Source: Hirundichthys speculiger (Eukaryota; Chordata; Actinopteri; Beloniformes; Exocoetidae). Taken from it: a stretch of DNA of 64,000 nucleotides. Position 1 is the first letter of the stretch. Each line of letters begins with the position of its first letter. The stretch lies in assembly GCA_018398805.1 (NCBI GenBank), contig JAGFBZ010000855.1:2666001-2730000 (forward strand), written 5' to 3'. Shown here piece by piece: positions 1 to 13,300 of the stretch. The notes under the pieces are model-generated. The model was not told where the DNA came from. It did not search any database and worked only from the letters and a program-made list of their open reading frames with translations. A program made the translations under genes and the position numbers.

Positions 1-870
1 GGTAAACATTATAAGAATGTTTTTACAGGGATTTCTATGAAACAAGAGTTTGTACAGTCACAACTAGTCAGAGCTAACAATGAAGTAACTGAACCGTTGA
101 TATGTTGATGCTCTTAGTGTTTATACATTAATATCATTCCAGGTCACCTGCAAAATTCAAATGCACAGTTGCAAAGGTAGAGTTTGGATATTTAGGCCAC
201 ATAAACTAACCTGGCGTGTCAAATGGTTTCTTGCACAGAGCCATCTGGAAAGTCATCCATGAAAATTGTTAGGGAAAGAGTGTCTCTCTCCCTGTCTCTG
301 TCTCTCTGCCTCTGTCTCTCTCTCTCTCTCTGTCTCTCTATTAAAGGAAAAAAAAGGAAAACTTGGCACGTAACTTGATGAACCATCTGTACATAGTGGG
401 CCAGCAACAGATCAGTTGAGGTAGTTGAATGGAACCAAGTGAATAGGGAGCCAACTTAAACTATACACTGGTCCTTTGCACATATATCAGTAAAAGGAAA
501 AAAAAAACAAACAACAAAAAACTTTGGTTCTGATATGACTAAAGTTACAACAGCATCTATACTAAAATATTTGGCAGTTGCTATTCCTAGCTGTCACTAT
601 ATGTGAAAACTGCCCACGCAGCTTGTATAGGATATAGGTCTAGATCATTATGCACAATCACATGTTTTTCTGGCAAACTGAATTCTCAAGTGATCTGAGA
701 TTGCAAGTCGCATGAGAAAAGAGCAGACAAATATATATTACTTTTATAGCAAAGATGTGTGAAATTGCAAATTGTTGAGACAAAAGTTTTACCAATTTGC
801 AAAGATATCCTTTCCTCCTTACAACACTTAAAAAGCTTTTTGGAAATGAGGATACCAAGAGAAAGACCCA
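1..870. other. Non-coding AT-rich sequence, no gene seen
   Basis: No open frame here resembles a protein. The only structure is a CT-rich simple repeat near position 300. A Rex1-group LINE relic begins at the right edge. Confidence 0.6.
279..340. repeat. CT-rich simple sequence repeat
   Basis: Imperfect run of TCTC, CTGT and CCTC units. It produces a spurious arginine-rich open frame on the minus strand. Confidence 0.85.
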
Positions 871-1779
871 TTGCAGTTATTTTGTCCTGTTGCTGCTGCA
901 AATATCTTAAGTTTCCACTCTCATCTGGACAAAACAGGCAGCACTTGTGTCATGTTCTTTGATTTGTCAAGAACTTTTAATACAATTCAGCCAATTTATG
1001 CCTACCTCACAAACAGACCACAGTTTGTGAGACTGAAAGGTTGTGTGTCTGAGATGGAGGTCAGCAGCATTGGAGCACCACAAGGAACTGTTCTCTCACC
1101 ATTTCTCTTTACGCTCTACACCTCTGACTTCCAGTACAACTCTGAGTCCTGTCATCTGCAGAAATACTCTGATGACTCTGCAGTTGTTGGGTGTATCAGC
1201 AACGGACAAGAAGCAGAGTACAAAGAACTGATCTGTCAGTTTGTGAAATGGTGCGGTAACAATCATCTCGTATTAAATACCAGCAAAACTAAGGAGATGA
1301 TTGTCGACTTCAGGAGGAGCTAGAATCAACAAAGCAGTGTTTCCATCCTGGGAAAGGAGGTGGAGGTGGTGGAGGAATACAAGTACCTTGGAGTTCAGCT
1401 TGACAACAGACTAGAGTGGAAATGCAACACAGAATACATCTACAAGAAAGGTCAGAGCAGACTCTACTTTTTAAGAAAGCTGAGATCTTTTAATGTCTGC
1501 ACCAAGATGTTGCACATCTTCTATAGGTCTGTTGTTGAAAGTGCAATCAGCTTTGCAGCCATCTGCTGGGGCAGCAGCATCAGAACCAGAGACCTGAAGA
1601 GAATCAACAAACTGATCAGGAAAGCTGGATCTGTGCTTGGTGTAACTCTGGAGCCGCTGGAACTGATTGTACAAAAAAGAATGCTGCACAAGCTGATGAA
1701 GATGATGGAGGACTCTTCACACCCTCTCCATGACACAGTGATCAAACAACAGAGTGTGTTTAGTGAGAGGCTTCTTTAG
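871..1779 (+). pseudogene. Reverse transcriptase relic of a Rex1-group (CR1/L2/Rex1) LINE
   Basis: This is the C-terminal part of a non-LTR retrotransposon reverse transcriptase, the enzyme that copies element RNA into a nicked target. In order it shows motif A (FFDLSRTFNTIQP, about 955-990), motif B (GAPQGTVLSPF from about 1072), the catalytic box as YSDD (about 1165-1179), the NTSKTKEMIVDFRR block and the KYLGVQLDNRLEW block (from about 1378). The thumb region follows (LYFLRKLRSFNVC, KLIRKAGSVLGVTLE, SSHPLHDTV). Between FNTIQP and YLTNRPQ roughly 20-25 residues usual for the family are missing. A TAG at 1321-1323 interrupts the frame, which continues in phase behind it. A second TAG at 1777-1779 stands where the copy at 8.3 kb has CAG. 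The 5' half (endonuclease and early RT) is absent. Dead copy. Assignment to Rex1 rather than a close L2 relative rests on memory of the residues. Confidence 0.85.
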
Positions 1780-1998
1780 GTCCTTTGCAAGACAGAAAGA
1801 TACAGAATCATTCCTTCCAGCAGCCAGCAGCCTCCACAACAAGACACCCTACTATTATTAATTCAATATTATTATTGTTGTCATTTTATTTCTTATTGAA
1901 AAAAAAAAAAAACCTTACTACAATGTTGAATTTCCCTTCTGGGATTAATAAAGTATTTTTCATGCTTTCATTTCATTTCATTCATTTTTCATTCATTC
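871..1998 (+). mobile_element. 5'-truncated Rex1-group LINE with 3' tail
   Basis: After the RT relic comes a short 3' untranslated region with an A-run near 1900. It ends with the tail typical of fish LINEs of this group, GAATTTCCCTTCTGGGATTA, followed by ATAAAGTAT and short TTTCA/TTCAT repeats. The same tail ends the copy at 8.14-8.49 kb. No convincing target-site duplication is seen. The 5' limit is approximate, because homology fades upstream of about 880. Confidence 0.8.
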
Positions 1999-1999
1999 A

Positions 2000-3925
2000 A
2001 GTTGTGCAACAGCAAGGGTTCATATTTCACTATTGTCCTTGGGGACTGGCCAGATTTGTTCAGAGTTGCATTCATATATGGTCCACATTTGGTTGCAAAA
2101 TGTCACAGAGCTAGAACTAACACACATTTCTTACTAGCTATCACTCTTAAGATGGCATGAGGTGCTAGAAAGAGTCAGTGTTCATAAAATCACTTCTAAA
2201 CCAGGGCATAAACAAACCAAATCACCAGACTGAGACAGCACTTGAGTTGTAAAACGAGACAAATGGTCTTAAGGGTACTTGACACTTAAATTCTCAGCAA
2301 GATGTTTGTCTTTAAGAACATGACTGCAGTTTTTTTTTTCTTTAGCCCATGCTTTCAGGGATGGAAGAAGAAAAATTATCCTTTTAACATTTGCATCAGT
2401 CAAAAATGCATTTATTTCTGTCACTGAAATCGTTAGTCAAATGATCATGGAAAGTAGTGAAAAAGCCAGAGAAGCTGTGGGGATGTTTTTGGTACAGAGT
2501 GACACAACTCAAGAACTCACTTGCAAAGAACAATGCTCAGTAATCCTGCATGTAAAAATCTAGGTCTGACTGTGGAACTGGGATTCAGAAGTAACAGAAC
2601 ACACTGATACAGAAAGAAGGAAAAAGAAACAAAATGAAATCTTACAGGATGTCTGAAATATACCGAGCTGGAAATTTGCCTCGTGCATCGTTCACTATTG
2701 TTTCAATTTTCCATTTCCAGCTAAACCAAAAAGGTTTTCATGTAACAGGTTTAGTTGATCTTTAATTATAGCTTAACTAAACTGTGTATATTAATATGCT
2801 GATTGTTTGTATAACAACTAAAAAGACATGAAACTAAAAGGAACATAAAAAAAGAGCAATGGAATCTGTTTTATTTGGTCTTCTATCTTTGGATTTGCAA
2901 ACAGGGGACAAAAAAAGCTTCTGTGAATTGTGTTTTTTTTTTTTATAATGTTCATTTATCCGTTTTTGTTTAATTTATATTTTTATTTTGTCACATAAGG
3001 TTCATTTCAACTTTATTTTATCATGTTAAAATTGCATCAAAAGTGTATCACACTTAATCTTGTGTTGGCAGATTCCACAAGGGTTATCTTACAATGTGCA
3101 ACACTTTTATCAAGCTAAATGACATTGGAGTGCTCGTATGAGAATTATACACATGGATAAGCATCTGGGACAAATTTAGTAAAGACCAACACCATCTGCA
3201 ACTTCCTCCAATAGGGGATACTTTTCAGAGAACAGAAAGATGCCCTCAGGAAAGTGTATTTGCATTTGGCAGTACGACTGAGCCTTTTGTGGAGCTACTG
3301 GTAACATTATCGTGTACGGTCATAGTTCCCTTTTCAATTATGAGTCAATTCACCTTTTATTGCCAATAAATTTAATCCTTACTCTTCATTTGATTGTCAT
3401 AGATCACAGAGGTCAAACATATACTTCCAACTATATGCAAACAAGAAGACTCGGAGATTCCAGCAGTGCCAATGAGAGAGGGGCAAATGAGAAACTACAA
3501 CGCCACAGAGAGTGAGGTTATCAGGGTTGGCAGCGACTAAATGACAGGGGAGTGATTAATGACTTTGAGAAATAGTTCTCATGATAATTCTGGACAAACT
3601 GACCGGGTGATCTGTTTTGAATTGAATGAAAGTTTCTGCCTAAAATGTATAACAATTCAACTATTATTTGATGATGAAGGGATAAAAGGCAGGTAATAAT
3701 GAAGTAATGGTTCAATACGCATTAATTACTAAATTTGTGGCTGCACTTTATTTGTGGAGATGGAAAAAATGCCCACACTGAACGAACAATAATTGTTGGT
3801 TCAGTTTTCATGAAATTCTCATTTTGATGCTTCACTTTACTAGAGGAACACAAAGCGATGAAGTAATGAAGTATTACCATTTACTTATGCATGTGTCATT
3901 ACTCAGTTAATAATATGAGTGTTAT
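2000..3925. other. Unassigned AT-rich sequence
   Basis: No gene, RNA gene or recognisable transposon. Only short homopolymer runs, for example T-runs near 2330 and 2935. Confidence 0.5.
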
Positions 3926-3927
3926 TA

Positions 3928-4572
3928 CAGTGATCCCTTATTTTTCGCAGTTAATGGGGGCCTGCCTCCCGAGCCTAAATACTGTGTTTAAAATATGTTT
4001 AAAAACAGCAAAAAAGTAGCAAGGCACTGCAGCGAAACAAGACAAAGGCTCAACTGTGGTCTTTCTGTTTCCTTCACAGCCTCTGGTCTCTGAACCGTAG
4101 TAAACTGCTGGTATTGTGCTATTTTTGGCTCATAATTAGCGGGTAACATGCTAACAGTCCATACCATAAAAGTCCGGTTTTCTCTGCATGGAACGGGCAC
4201 TTTATTCTGACACTGCAGGAACTTGTAACATCACACAGGTTGTTTTGTTCGGCTCCTGTCGGTTAACAGAGAATGTAAATCTATACACGCTGGGCTGCTG
4301 TTTATGCTCACTCCACTTTTCATCTAACCCCGTTTTCGTTCTGCCGTCCCACGACACACACACACACATCATTACCCATAAGGCTACCTTCTTAAAGGGG
4401 CCAGGCTTGCTCAGAACATTTCTTCGCTGTGAGAGAACGCGCACAAAATCCTGTAATGTTTCCGTGATTTTTTTCTTGATTTATTTATTTATTTTTTTAT
4501 TATATATTTCTGAAAAATCCACGACTAACTAAAACCGAGGAACTTAAAGCATGAATTGGCAAGGGATCAGTG
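3928..4572. mobile_element. Non-autonomous mariner/pogo-type element (MITE)
   Basis: The element begins CAGTGATCCCTT and ends with the near reverse complement AAGGGATCAGTG (11 of 12 match). Both ends are flanked by TA (3926-3927 and 4573-4574), the usual target duplication of Tc1/mariner elements. Subterminal sequence at the right end (AAAATCCACGACTAACTAA) resembles the family in which terminal CAGTGATCCCT is followed by AT-rich sequence rich in CGCG-like words. The interior has no transposase frame and contains a short CA repeat near 4355. It would depend on a transposase supplied elsewhere. Confidence 0.65.
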
Positions 4573-4574
4573 TA

Positions 4575-6020
4575 CTAATGGCACTCATTCCTCAGATAAT
4601 GCAAACATAAGAGAAACTTAGTGGTGTAAGAGCAACTTATGTGCAGAACTCTAGGGAGATCAAGTGATCTCTGCCCATTATTATACTGGGAGAAATACAG
4701 GAAATAGGGTCAAGCACAAAGACTGTTCCAGCGAAACCTTTCAGAAGCTAACTCACCTCTATGACTTAATGATTTTATTTTATTTTATTCTATTGTGGAA
4801 AAAAACAGGGTTACAGGGTTTGTAGCAGGGGCAAAGGAATGGTAAACCAGTCTTCAGGTCTTAAGGACAAGTCATTTAGGCTTTGTTTTTCCTCCTAAAT
4901 TGTCCATATCTATAGACTATTCTACATGTCACAGGGCAAAAGGTGCCTCGTCTCACAGTCAAGGAACTAGAAGGGCATGGATACCAAAAATGGATTTGAA
5001 AATGTACAAGAATAACACCAGAGGATGATTACAATACAGTTTATATAGATGGGGACACACGCAAAACATAGAAGATCACTGTCTTGGAAGATCAGCAGGC
5101 TGCTGCATGAGAGCCCACTGTAGTAGGGTAGGATTTGTCCTCCCATTTCTGTTCTTCACTGGAAAGTTGTACAACTTATGATTTTGGCATGGTGCATCTG
5201 GCTTGGTGCAGGCTTCTTTGATCACATTTTTACAATGACAGTCTTGTGTGATCCTACTTTAAGCTGACAGTGCAAAGCCTAGCTTGTGTAGCTGCAGGAA
5301 AAAGGCCATGAGAGAAGACGAAGGTTCAGTGAGGGCAGATTAGCGCAATGGAGAGCACAACTGAGGGACAGTGAGATGGATAGGAAATGTGATCTTAAAT
5401 AATGTATGTAAGATGTTTGCATGTGGAACAAGTGATGCAACTCCCTGAGTCTGTTACTGAAGAGATGCAGAGTGAAATAAGCCAAAGGATAAAGTTTTTT
5501 TTTTTTTCATTTCTTTTTGGTCCATAAAAGTTGAAAAATGCATGTAGTTGTGTTTTATTTTATTTTATTTCTTTAATTTTTTTGAGGATTTAGAGAGCTG
5601 ACAGGTACTTCATTACCAGAAACAGTGAAGACTTGTACAGAAAATAATGACAATCATACGAATGTATCAAGACCCAAGAGTAAATTGTGTTCAATGTTAG
5701 GTTTCCTTCAGGGAAGTCCTGCCTTAATAGAGTGAATATGTCCCTGTGAAAAGCTTTCACTGCACCAAGGCAGAATGATCCTTATAAACGACCCACACAA
5801 CACTGTCGATGCTCTGCAAGTGCTGATCAGAAAAGGCTCACTTTCACTTCAAAGAAAAGACTTTTCTTTGGAGGCCTAACTAATGATTTACTTAGGTCTC
5901 GACTAGTCTGAGATAAGTGTGAAAACAATGCAAAGATGTAGATTCTTCTCTTTTCCTAACATATCAGTGAAGATGGGTGAAGTGTTGGACCCGAATAGGG
6001 TACAAGGAAAAAAAGAAGAG
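4575..6020. other. Unassigned sequence
   Basis: No gene or known element recognised. T-rich runs lie near 4770 and 5500. Confidence 0.5.
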
Positions 6021-6025
6021 GGAGG

Positions 6026-6180
6026 GGGGGTATTCCAGAAAGCAGGCTTTATCAATTACCCAGTTAACTAAGCCATATGGATAAGTCTGTTTTTTCAAAT
6101 CCAAAAATCACAGGGTAAGTCAGTCACTATGGCAACATTCCCTGAGCATAACCTGGCAGGGGGACGGTTTTGTTCAGGTT
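6026..6180. mobile_element. Possible fragment of a Harbinger-like element
   Basis: The stretch opens with GGGGGGTATTCCAGAAAGCA and later reads ATGGCAACATTCCCTGAGC and AACCTGGCAGG. I associate these phrases with a dispersed fish repeat classed as PIF/Harbinger-like. Neither a second terminus nor a target duplication was found, so this is recognition by resemblance only. Confidence 0.25.
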
Positions 6181-6189
6181 TCGTTGGCT

Positions 6190-8130
6190 GTGGCTTGTTA
6201 GCTGTCACATAATGACATTTCTTTTTGAGGTTCAACAAATAGATACAGAGGCCCAAATAATTTTTCACACTTTACATGTTAAAAGGGTGATAAAACCACA
6301 GAATTATGTGTTAATTTACATAATTGTTTTTGCAGAGAGCTATTAAATCTCCAATATACTTAACATTCGTACGTTTCAAATATTTCACGCTATGGAGCGA
6401 CCCTAACAACTATGCAAACACACAATAGCATTCTTTTTATTAATATTTTTTCCACGCAGAGTTTTTAGTCATCTGCACAGTGGTTACAGTGTTGGGTATG
6501 CAGAACATGTTGACAAAACTACTCGCCAGTCAATGCATCAAGTTTTCTCTTGTACTTGATGAACACAAAGGAAATGGGACTGGGGTGGAAGGGTAAATAT
6601 TTAGTAAGGACAATAGGATTCATATTCAGCCTCAAATGAGTACATTGGATCCATGTGCTGATACCCAGAGAGGTTGCTGGCTCTGAGGATGTGCCCCCAG
6701 GAGGTTAATCCATAACGGGTCACCCTCTATTGAGAATCAGCTGCTGGTGAAGGGGGATGATTCTGGTCTCCCACCTATTTTAAAGGCCTCTGCCTGCTCC
6801 CAATTGGTTTTATATTTAATGTTGCTGGAAGAGACAACGACAAATGCATTATTTGATTATAAAATAAAAAGTCCAAAGTCTGTATAGGTTTAGGCATCTC
6901 ATTATGTGGAACCTTTTACAATTTAGAATTTTTTTTTCATTTACATTTATTGCCAATGTCTTTTCAGAGATGACAGGGTTGCATCAAATAAAATAAAATG
7001 AAATAAAAACGCCGAAGAACAGCAACACCAAAATATATAAAATAAAAATAATAAATAAAATATGAGAATACAGAGAAAATCACAAAATTAAAATCCCCAG
7101 GACCATGACAGGTGGTTTTCTATACACTTGTTTTAGCAGTGAGCCATTTAATTGGTAAATGACCTTATTTTCTGATCATAGTTTCTTACTGTCAAATGTG
7201 CATTGCTTATTCTTTTACTCTACCAGAGCAAGAACTTCTTTTGAGTGAAGCGGGCGCTGCTTCATCTGGTCCAGCAGACGTCACATGAAGTGGAAAGATG
7301 ACTATAACTCCATTTTGTTTACTATGCACATCTTTGTCCATGGACAAAGAGTAAATTAAATATGTTGAGAGTAGTTGATCTTCAACAAGTCACTTATGCA
7401 GCACAGAGAGGATTCTTAATAATCTACAATTAACATTTTAACACATTAACCGTAGAAAGAGTTTAAATCTGGATTGTTCTGATTTCTGTCCTGTTGTAAC
7501 AAGCTTTGAAGATGCCACAACAGTTTGATATACTCTGCTAAATGCAGCAGCTAATGTCAGAAAAGCAGTTGGCGGTATTGGACAGGGAGCCTGTTGTCAT
7601 GAGAACACAGTTCAGGACGGGGATGAAATGAGAAAGCTGCCTGGATTCATTACATGAAATAGCAGGAGGGTTTTATGTGAATATAACCAAGATTAATTGG
7701 ATTCTAGTGATCTGTTGAAAATGTGACACTGTCAAGGAGAGTTATGAGCCGGGAACAGCGGCCAAAACTATTATGACTCTATTTTAAAGCAAACATGCTT
7801 GTTTACTTAACATTAAGTCTGTAAGCTTGTCAGATATAGAAACATCTATCATCATAATTATAGTTTTTTATTTACAGTACTTATTGATAAAAGATACAGA
7901 TTTACTTTTTAAATTAATGCTCAACTTAAAACGCTCACACACACAAAACAATTATTAAAATCTTTGCTATAGCCAGAATACGTTTGCTGAATCAAAAAAT
8001 CCCCCACAGTGTGGTGGATTTAGTTCATGCCAAATGGCATGAAGTACAGATTGCAACCAAACAACTGTGAATCCTAACTACCCACACCCCTTTTGTGAAG
8101 CAGATGTGTAGAAAAAACTATTCTGATCAT
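6190..8130. other. Unassigned AT-rich sequence
   Basis: Nothing gene-like. An A-rich stretch of AAATAAAA words lies at about 6985-7075. Confidence 0.5.
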
Positions 8131-8142
8131 GAAAAAAAAAAA

Positions 8143-8487
8143 AAACTGATCAAGAAAGCTGGATCTGTGCTGGGTGTAACTCTGGAGCCGCTGGAGCTTA
8201 TTGTACAAAAAAGAATGCTGCACAAGCTGATGATGATGGAGGACTCTTCACACCCTCTCCATGACACAGTGATCAAACAACAGAGTGTGTTCAGTGAGAG
8301 GCTTCTTCAGGTCCGTTGCAAGACAGAAAGATACAGAAGATCATTCCAGCCATCAGCCTACCACAACAAGACATCCTAATTGATTATTATTCCTGTCATT
8401 TATTTATTGTTGAAAGAAAAAAAACCTTTCTACAATGTTGAATTTCCCTTCTGTGATTAATCAAGTATTTATTTCATTTCATTTCAA
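8143..8487 (+). mobile_element. 3' fragment of a second Rex1-group LINE copy
   Basis: The coding part reads LIKKAGSVLGVTLEPLELIV, then the SSHPLHDTV block and VRCKTERYRRSFQPSA, up to a stop at 8377-8379. It is nearly identical to the end of the RT relic at 1.6-1.8 kb, but here the frame runs through positions where the other copy has a stop and a frameshift. It ends with the same GAATTTCCCTTCT tail and TTTCA repeats. The 5' truncation point follows directly on a run of A, with the word CTGATCA on both sides of that run. This suggests microhomology at the junction. Only about 75 residues of the C-terminus remain. Confidence 0.8.
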
Positions 8488-8489
8488 AA

Positions 8490-10100
8490 ATATTAAATTC
8501 TTATTTCTTTGACTTCCAGCATTGATTGATTGTCGTGCTGTTCAGACTACACAACTGACTGTCTTCTAATGAGAAGCCTTGAACTTACTGTGCTGTTCAA
8601 ACTTCATGGCTGATCAGTAGATTGAGGTCACATACCTTATGATATGAAAGCAACTCAGTCTCCAAACCGCTTTTTGCCAACTAAAGACATGCACAAAGTT
8701 ATGGCCACGGGCAAAACATTAGTTGTTTATTAGAAAAATGGACCGAGGGAAAAGACAAGTGGTGCAAAGTGTTTGAGCAATGTTTTTTTTTTTAAGAATA
8801 TGAATGAAGAATAAAGAAAAGGCAAAGAATGTAGGTAAAACAAAAACAAACAAACAAAAAAACACACCAGAGATCATCAATAGCTGTACCAGTAGCACCT
8901 CTTCAGAGAGGTCTCAGTGTGGCCGTTTCAGTGTGCACCAGAGACAGTTGTTATGTTCATGCTGACCCAAGTGAACCACACTCATGATCAAAGCTCCTTT
9001 GGGTCAACCTAAATAGCACCAGTGTGAAACTACCTTGGGAGACAGAGTTGGTTTATCCTCTCTGGTATAGGACAGTAATATTATATTGGATATATGATAT
9101 GTTGATTCTTATTTTTGGTCAGCTAACAGATTGCGCTAAATGTTCCACAGTGGGACTCTAACATGACTCAACTAAAAGGGAGCTTGCTTATTATTTAGGG
9201 ATTTCAGTGGTCCATGAGGATATATATAATTTTCTTAAACTATTAACTATTCAAGGAAATATTACCTTTTTAAAGAAAACCAGTCTCACGCCCTCAAACT
9301 GGCGACTGTCACTCTCAAATCATAACTTTCTCTCTGCAGGTCTTAACGCAGTCAGAAATCCCTTTTTCGTAAAGGTGAAACCATGACACCCTTACGATGT
9401 CACATTTTCCAATGCCTCTGGTGTCTCACAGTATCACTGCACCTCTAATAGCATTCATCCCTTTTATATTCGAAGATATTGCAATATGCTCAGTCTGCAA
9501 TCAGCAAGGGTCTTAAAGGCCTTGGCTGCTGAATTTTCAATCCCTCCTGATAACAATAATCTACATAGACTATGACCACTGAAGCAAATAAACAATTAAC
9601 CTTCGCAGTCAACCACAATCCCATACACTCCCATCTGTTCTCAGACTGTTATCATACAGTCATTATCCTCTCTCTTCTTGACATTCTGCAGTCTTTTTTT
9701 AAATTCTGTTTTGTGCAGTAAAACAGAAAGATAACACGTTCTTCTATTCATGCTTTGATTAATAAATATAATTTTTGTATCTCATTCACATAAAAATGTT
9801 AATTTTCACACAACACCTGACATCCATGGAGTTGACATCAAACTTTCTTTACTGCCTTTTTAATGTCAAAAAATGGTGTGTTTTTGCATCACAGAAGACT
9901 TCTGGTTGGTGTGGAGTTACATGTTTTCCCTCCCTGTGTTCTGAGGGTCTCCAGCTTCTTCCCACATTAAAAAAAAAAAACTGTTTATATATAGTCTGAA
10001 ACCATTTTGATCATAGCTAAATAAGAGCCACAGACAAGATTTAAAAAGTAAAAAAAATAAAAATGCATGCTACAGATCTTCTGTAGTTATACTCTGAAGT
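8490..10100. other. Unassigned sequence
   Basis: No coding or repeat feature recognised apart from short A and T runs. Confidence 0.5.
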
Positions 10101-10104
10101 TGAA

Positions 10105-10200
10105 TACATGGACTGGCATCCTGTCCTGTGCCTGGAAAGAGCTGTAGATCCCAGTGAGCCTAAATCAGGAATAAGCGGGTATACTTGATGTATGGATGTC
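10105..10200 (+). mobile_element. Diverged V-SINE 3' tail fragment
   Basis: Contains GGACTGGCATCCTGTCC and AATAAGCGGGTATA followed by GTATGGATG. This corresponds to the last ~100 bases of the V-SINE copies near 46 kb. The tRNA-like head and central domain are absent. Confidence 0.45.
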
Positions 10201-10340
10201 TTGCTGTGGAATTTCCATTGAATAATAGCCTATTAACAATGTGTCATGTACTTTTTAATGTACTTTATGAAAAGACAAAGTATGCAATGTAGAATACAGA
10301 AACTACAGTTTTAACAGTATTTGACAAATAGATTTAGAAT

Positions 10341-10342
<2 letters not shown>

Positions 10343-10379
<37 letters not shown>
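10343..10379. repeat. CA dinucleotide microsatellite
   Basis: Nearly perfect run of about 18 CA units. Confidence 0.95.
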
Positions 10380-10380
<1 letters not shown>

Positions 10381-10384
10381 TAAA

Positions 10385-13300
10385 CAACATCACAGCTAAT
10401 TAGTAACGACGCACACACAAAGACATTCACAAAGGGTGAACTGTATTAGTTACAGGAGACTAGTGTTTAACATGGAGTGATGTTAACCGTAGCTGTTGCA
10501 AAATTAGCCAATTTGTTAAACAAGGCGACATTTAAACAGATGAAGAGAATTGTTTCTAAATAGTTGCCTGGAGCATGACTGATGCATATCCAAATGAGCT
10601 GCCTGATTATAAAGGACTGTGAGGTTGGCAAATATAACTGCAGTGGAATCAAGCTGTCGGGGTCTTCTGATCAAAATGTGCTTTGGCAGAAACCACGCAA
10701 TAAAAACAATTATCCTATCATCTAAGACATCGAAGAATTATTGAGTATTGTCAATGATGATGACTTGTAAACAGTTTTCATAACTTCAGTGTTTTTGAGT
10801 GAATACACCATCTGTAGGCATCTTTTTCTTCCAGATTTGCCGGTGATTTAAGGAAGAAGACAAAGTGTCATAAGTACTAAGATTGTTTCTAAGTGATCAC
10901 CCTCATTGGCAGATCTCTTCACAGATGGGAGCTTTACTATATTCTTCAGTTGGCACCACATCTTTCTGATCTGAACAGCAAGACAAAATCCAGTCTTCCT
11001 AGTTATGGAAACTCTGAAGCGGCTTTCAAGTAACGTTATCCCCCGTTCAACAGGTAAAATGACAAATTCTTTCCGCTTAGAATTCAAATCATCCTCGAAC
11101 AGTAAGACATAACTTCTGAATAAACCCATCAGTACTGAACAACTGCAACGCTGTAACATATTTGATCGCAGTTTGAAGGTGGAGACAGGCATGAATAATT
11201 TATTCATTGGCATCTCACGTGTTTGTGAAAGCCACTCCATTTCACTTTCATGCAGATTGTTAAGAGTGACGTGGTTTGCTGTGCAGTGTGTGGTAGAGTG
11301 CCCAGCAGCAGGAATTTCTGTGTTGACAAAGTATGAGGAGCTGCTGTAACAATGCAGAGAGGAAATTTCCTTTGTGCCAGCTGCCTGGGTAATTAGTTCC
11401 TCGCTGAATTATGCATCAGCAGAAGTGTCAAGCAATGTTAGACTCAGGGAGATACAGAGAGTGGACAGAGGACGCTGTCACACAAAGCTTACACAAGCTT
11501 GCGTATTACCAGCAAATTCTGGCATATCGGAAGGCCTGGAATAAGGTCATCACATCAGATCAGAGAGGTTTTTATTATTATTACTATTATTTTATTTTAT
11601 TTTGTACAATACAAGCTACCTGATGGGAAAGACGAGCATGTACTGCTGGTAGAACCCACAAGAGGCTGCAGTACGTATCTACAGTGTTCTGCTCTGAAAG
11701 TCCTCCCCTGGCAAAAAACTGAAATATGTTTTTTATCTGCTATATGATGTATGAGAAAAATAACCAAAAATGTTAAATTCTGGGATTTCTGCATTGAATT
11801 TGGAGAGTATCTCCTAATGTCTCAGAAAGGCACGGGAAGTCAAAATTCCATGTAAAAACTTTGGAAGAATCACTCCTGACGACTTGTGTGAGGGCTTCAC
11901 AGCTAGTTTGTATGCACCTTGAGGAATCAATGAAATGAGAAACCAGAGAAAATTAAGGTAATTACAAGGAGAAGTTAGTACAAAGTTCAAAAAAAGGAAG
12001 TCACACAACTTGGTGTGGTTTTCTGCAGTTGAGAAGGTCTGAAGTTCTGATCTGAGATCTGAGAGGATCAGTTTCTTTAAACCTGCAAAAATTACAACAG
12101 GAATGAATAAGCTGGTCTTTCTCTTCTTGAGAATCACTGGCTTGCCAAACACATGTGGCTCAGTTACTCCATTATTAGAACCATCCTTTTATTTGGTATA
12201 TTAACAGAGTCACTTGCAGAGCTAGAGAATACATTGCAGAGTAGAGTCATACACCAGAGGGCAGATGTGTGGGTGCCATCAGTCACCGTTGATCCTCATT
12301 CACTGGAAGAGGAAAAAGGTGAAGAGTCATGCAAAAGCCATGTTTAAGAGTTTTTTTTCTTGGCACATATTTCAAAATTGCAGTCTTCAGTAACAGATTT
12401 GTTACAATGTAATTAATAGAAAAAGAAATGGTTCTTCAAACAACTTAAAGCTAAGCTGAAAATGAAATGGGTTACTCTACCAAAACAGTCAAATATTGTC
12501 ACTTTTGAGAAGAAACTAATCCTTCATCTTGACGTCTGTGACCACTTTCATTATAGATTTGCAATAAATGAAGAATGTTGCAGTAATAAAGCAAAGTTTG
12601 TTCATACAATTTTAATAACTTCAAACTCAAAGTAAAAATTTTTTTCACTTTGATCTGCATACTTATTTAATTAAATTTATTGCCACAAGCATTAATAACT
12701 GAAGACGTCTACTCATTTCATTGAAAATTGTAATACTTTTTATATGGCTGAAGACTTATGGATAGCTGTTGTCTAGTTATAATTTTGTTTTCTCTTCATC
12801 TCATCTGTATTTTAATGCAGTCAGATTCACAAGAAGGTGGTTTAATTACAAGCCTGAGATGTAGGTGAATCATTTTTATCAAACAGAACCCTTGTTCTTC
12901 TTTTTCATGATTTTGCTAGAAGTTACAAAAGCATAACCAGAGGGCAACACCCGAATTAAGTGAAAATTTTGAATCCAACGATATCCACTGCAACTAAACC
13001 ATGTAGCTACTAAACTACATCTAACTAACACTATTTGGAAAAAGAAAACAAGAAGGAATAAAACTTTTTTATATGGATTGAATTTTCTGTACAACATTGC
13101 AGTGTATTTGTCTGGTTTTATTATTAATGCAAAAACTTCAACAGTATTGTTTATTAAATAAGAGGACAATTGATTTGTTTCAGTAGACTGAGGGGGTGGG
13201 GTGTTTTTTTTCTTTTTTTAAATGGCATCTTTCCAGTTAATATACTGAGTGTTAGTCTTAAACCATAGTAAATCAGAGGCAAAGTATGCAAGCTTGCACT

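Noticed and set aside
10848..11240. 130-codon minus-strand frame as a gene
   Set aside because: No recognisable domain, no supporting splice signals, and the length is within chance expectation for 64 kb of six-frame sequence.
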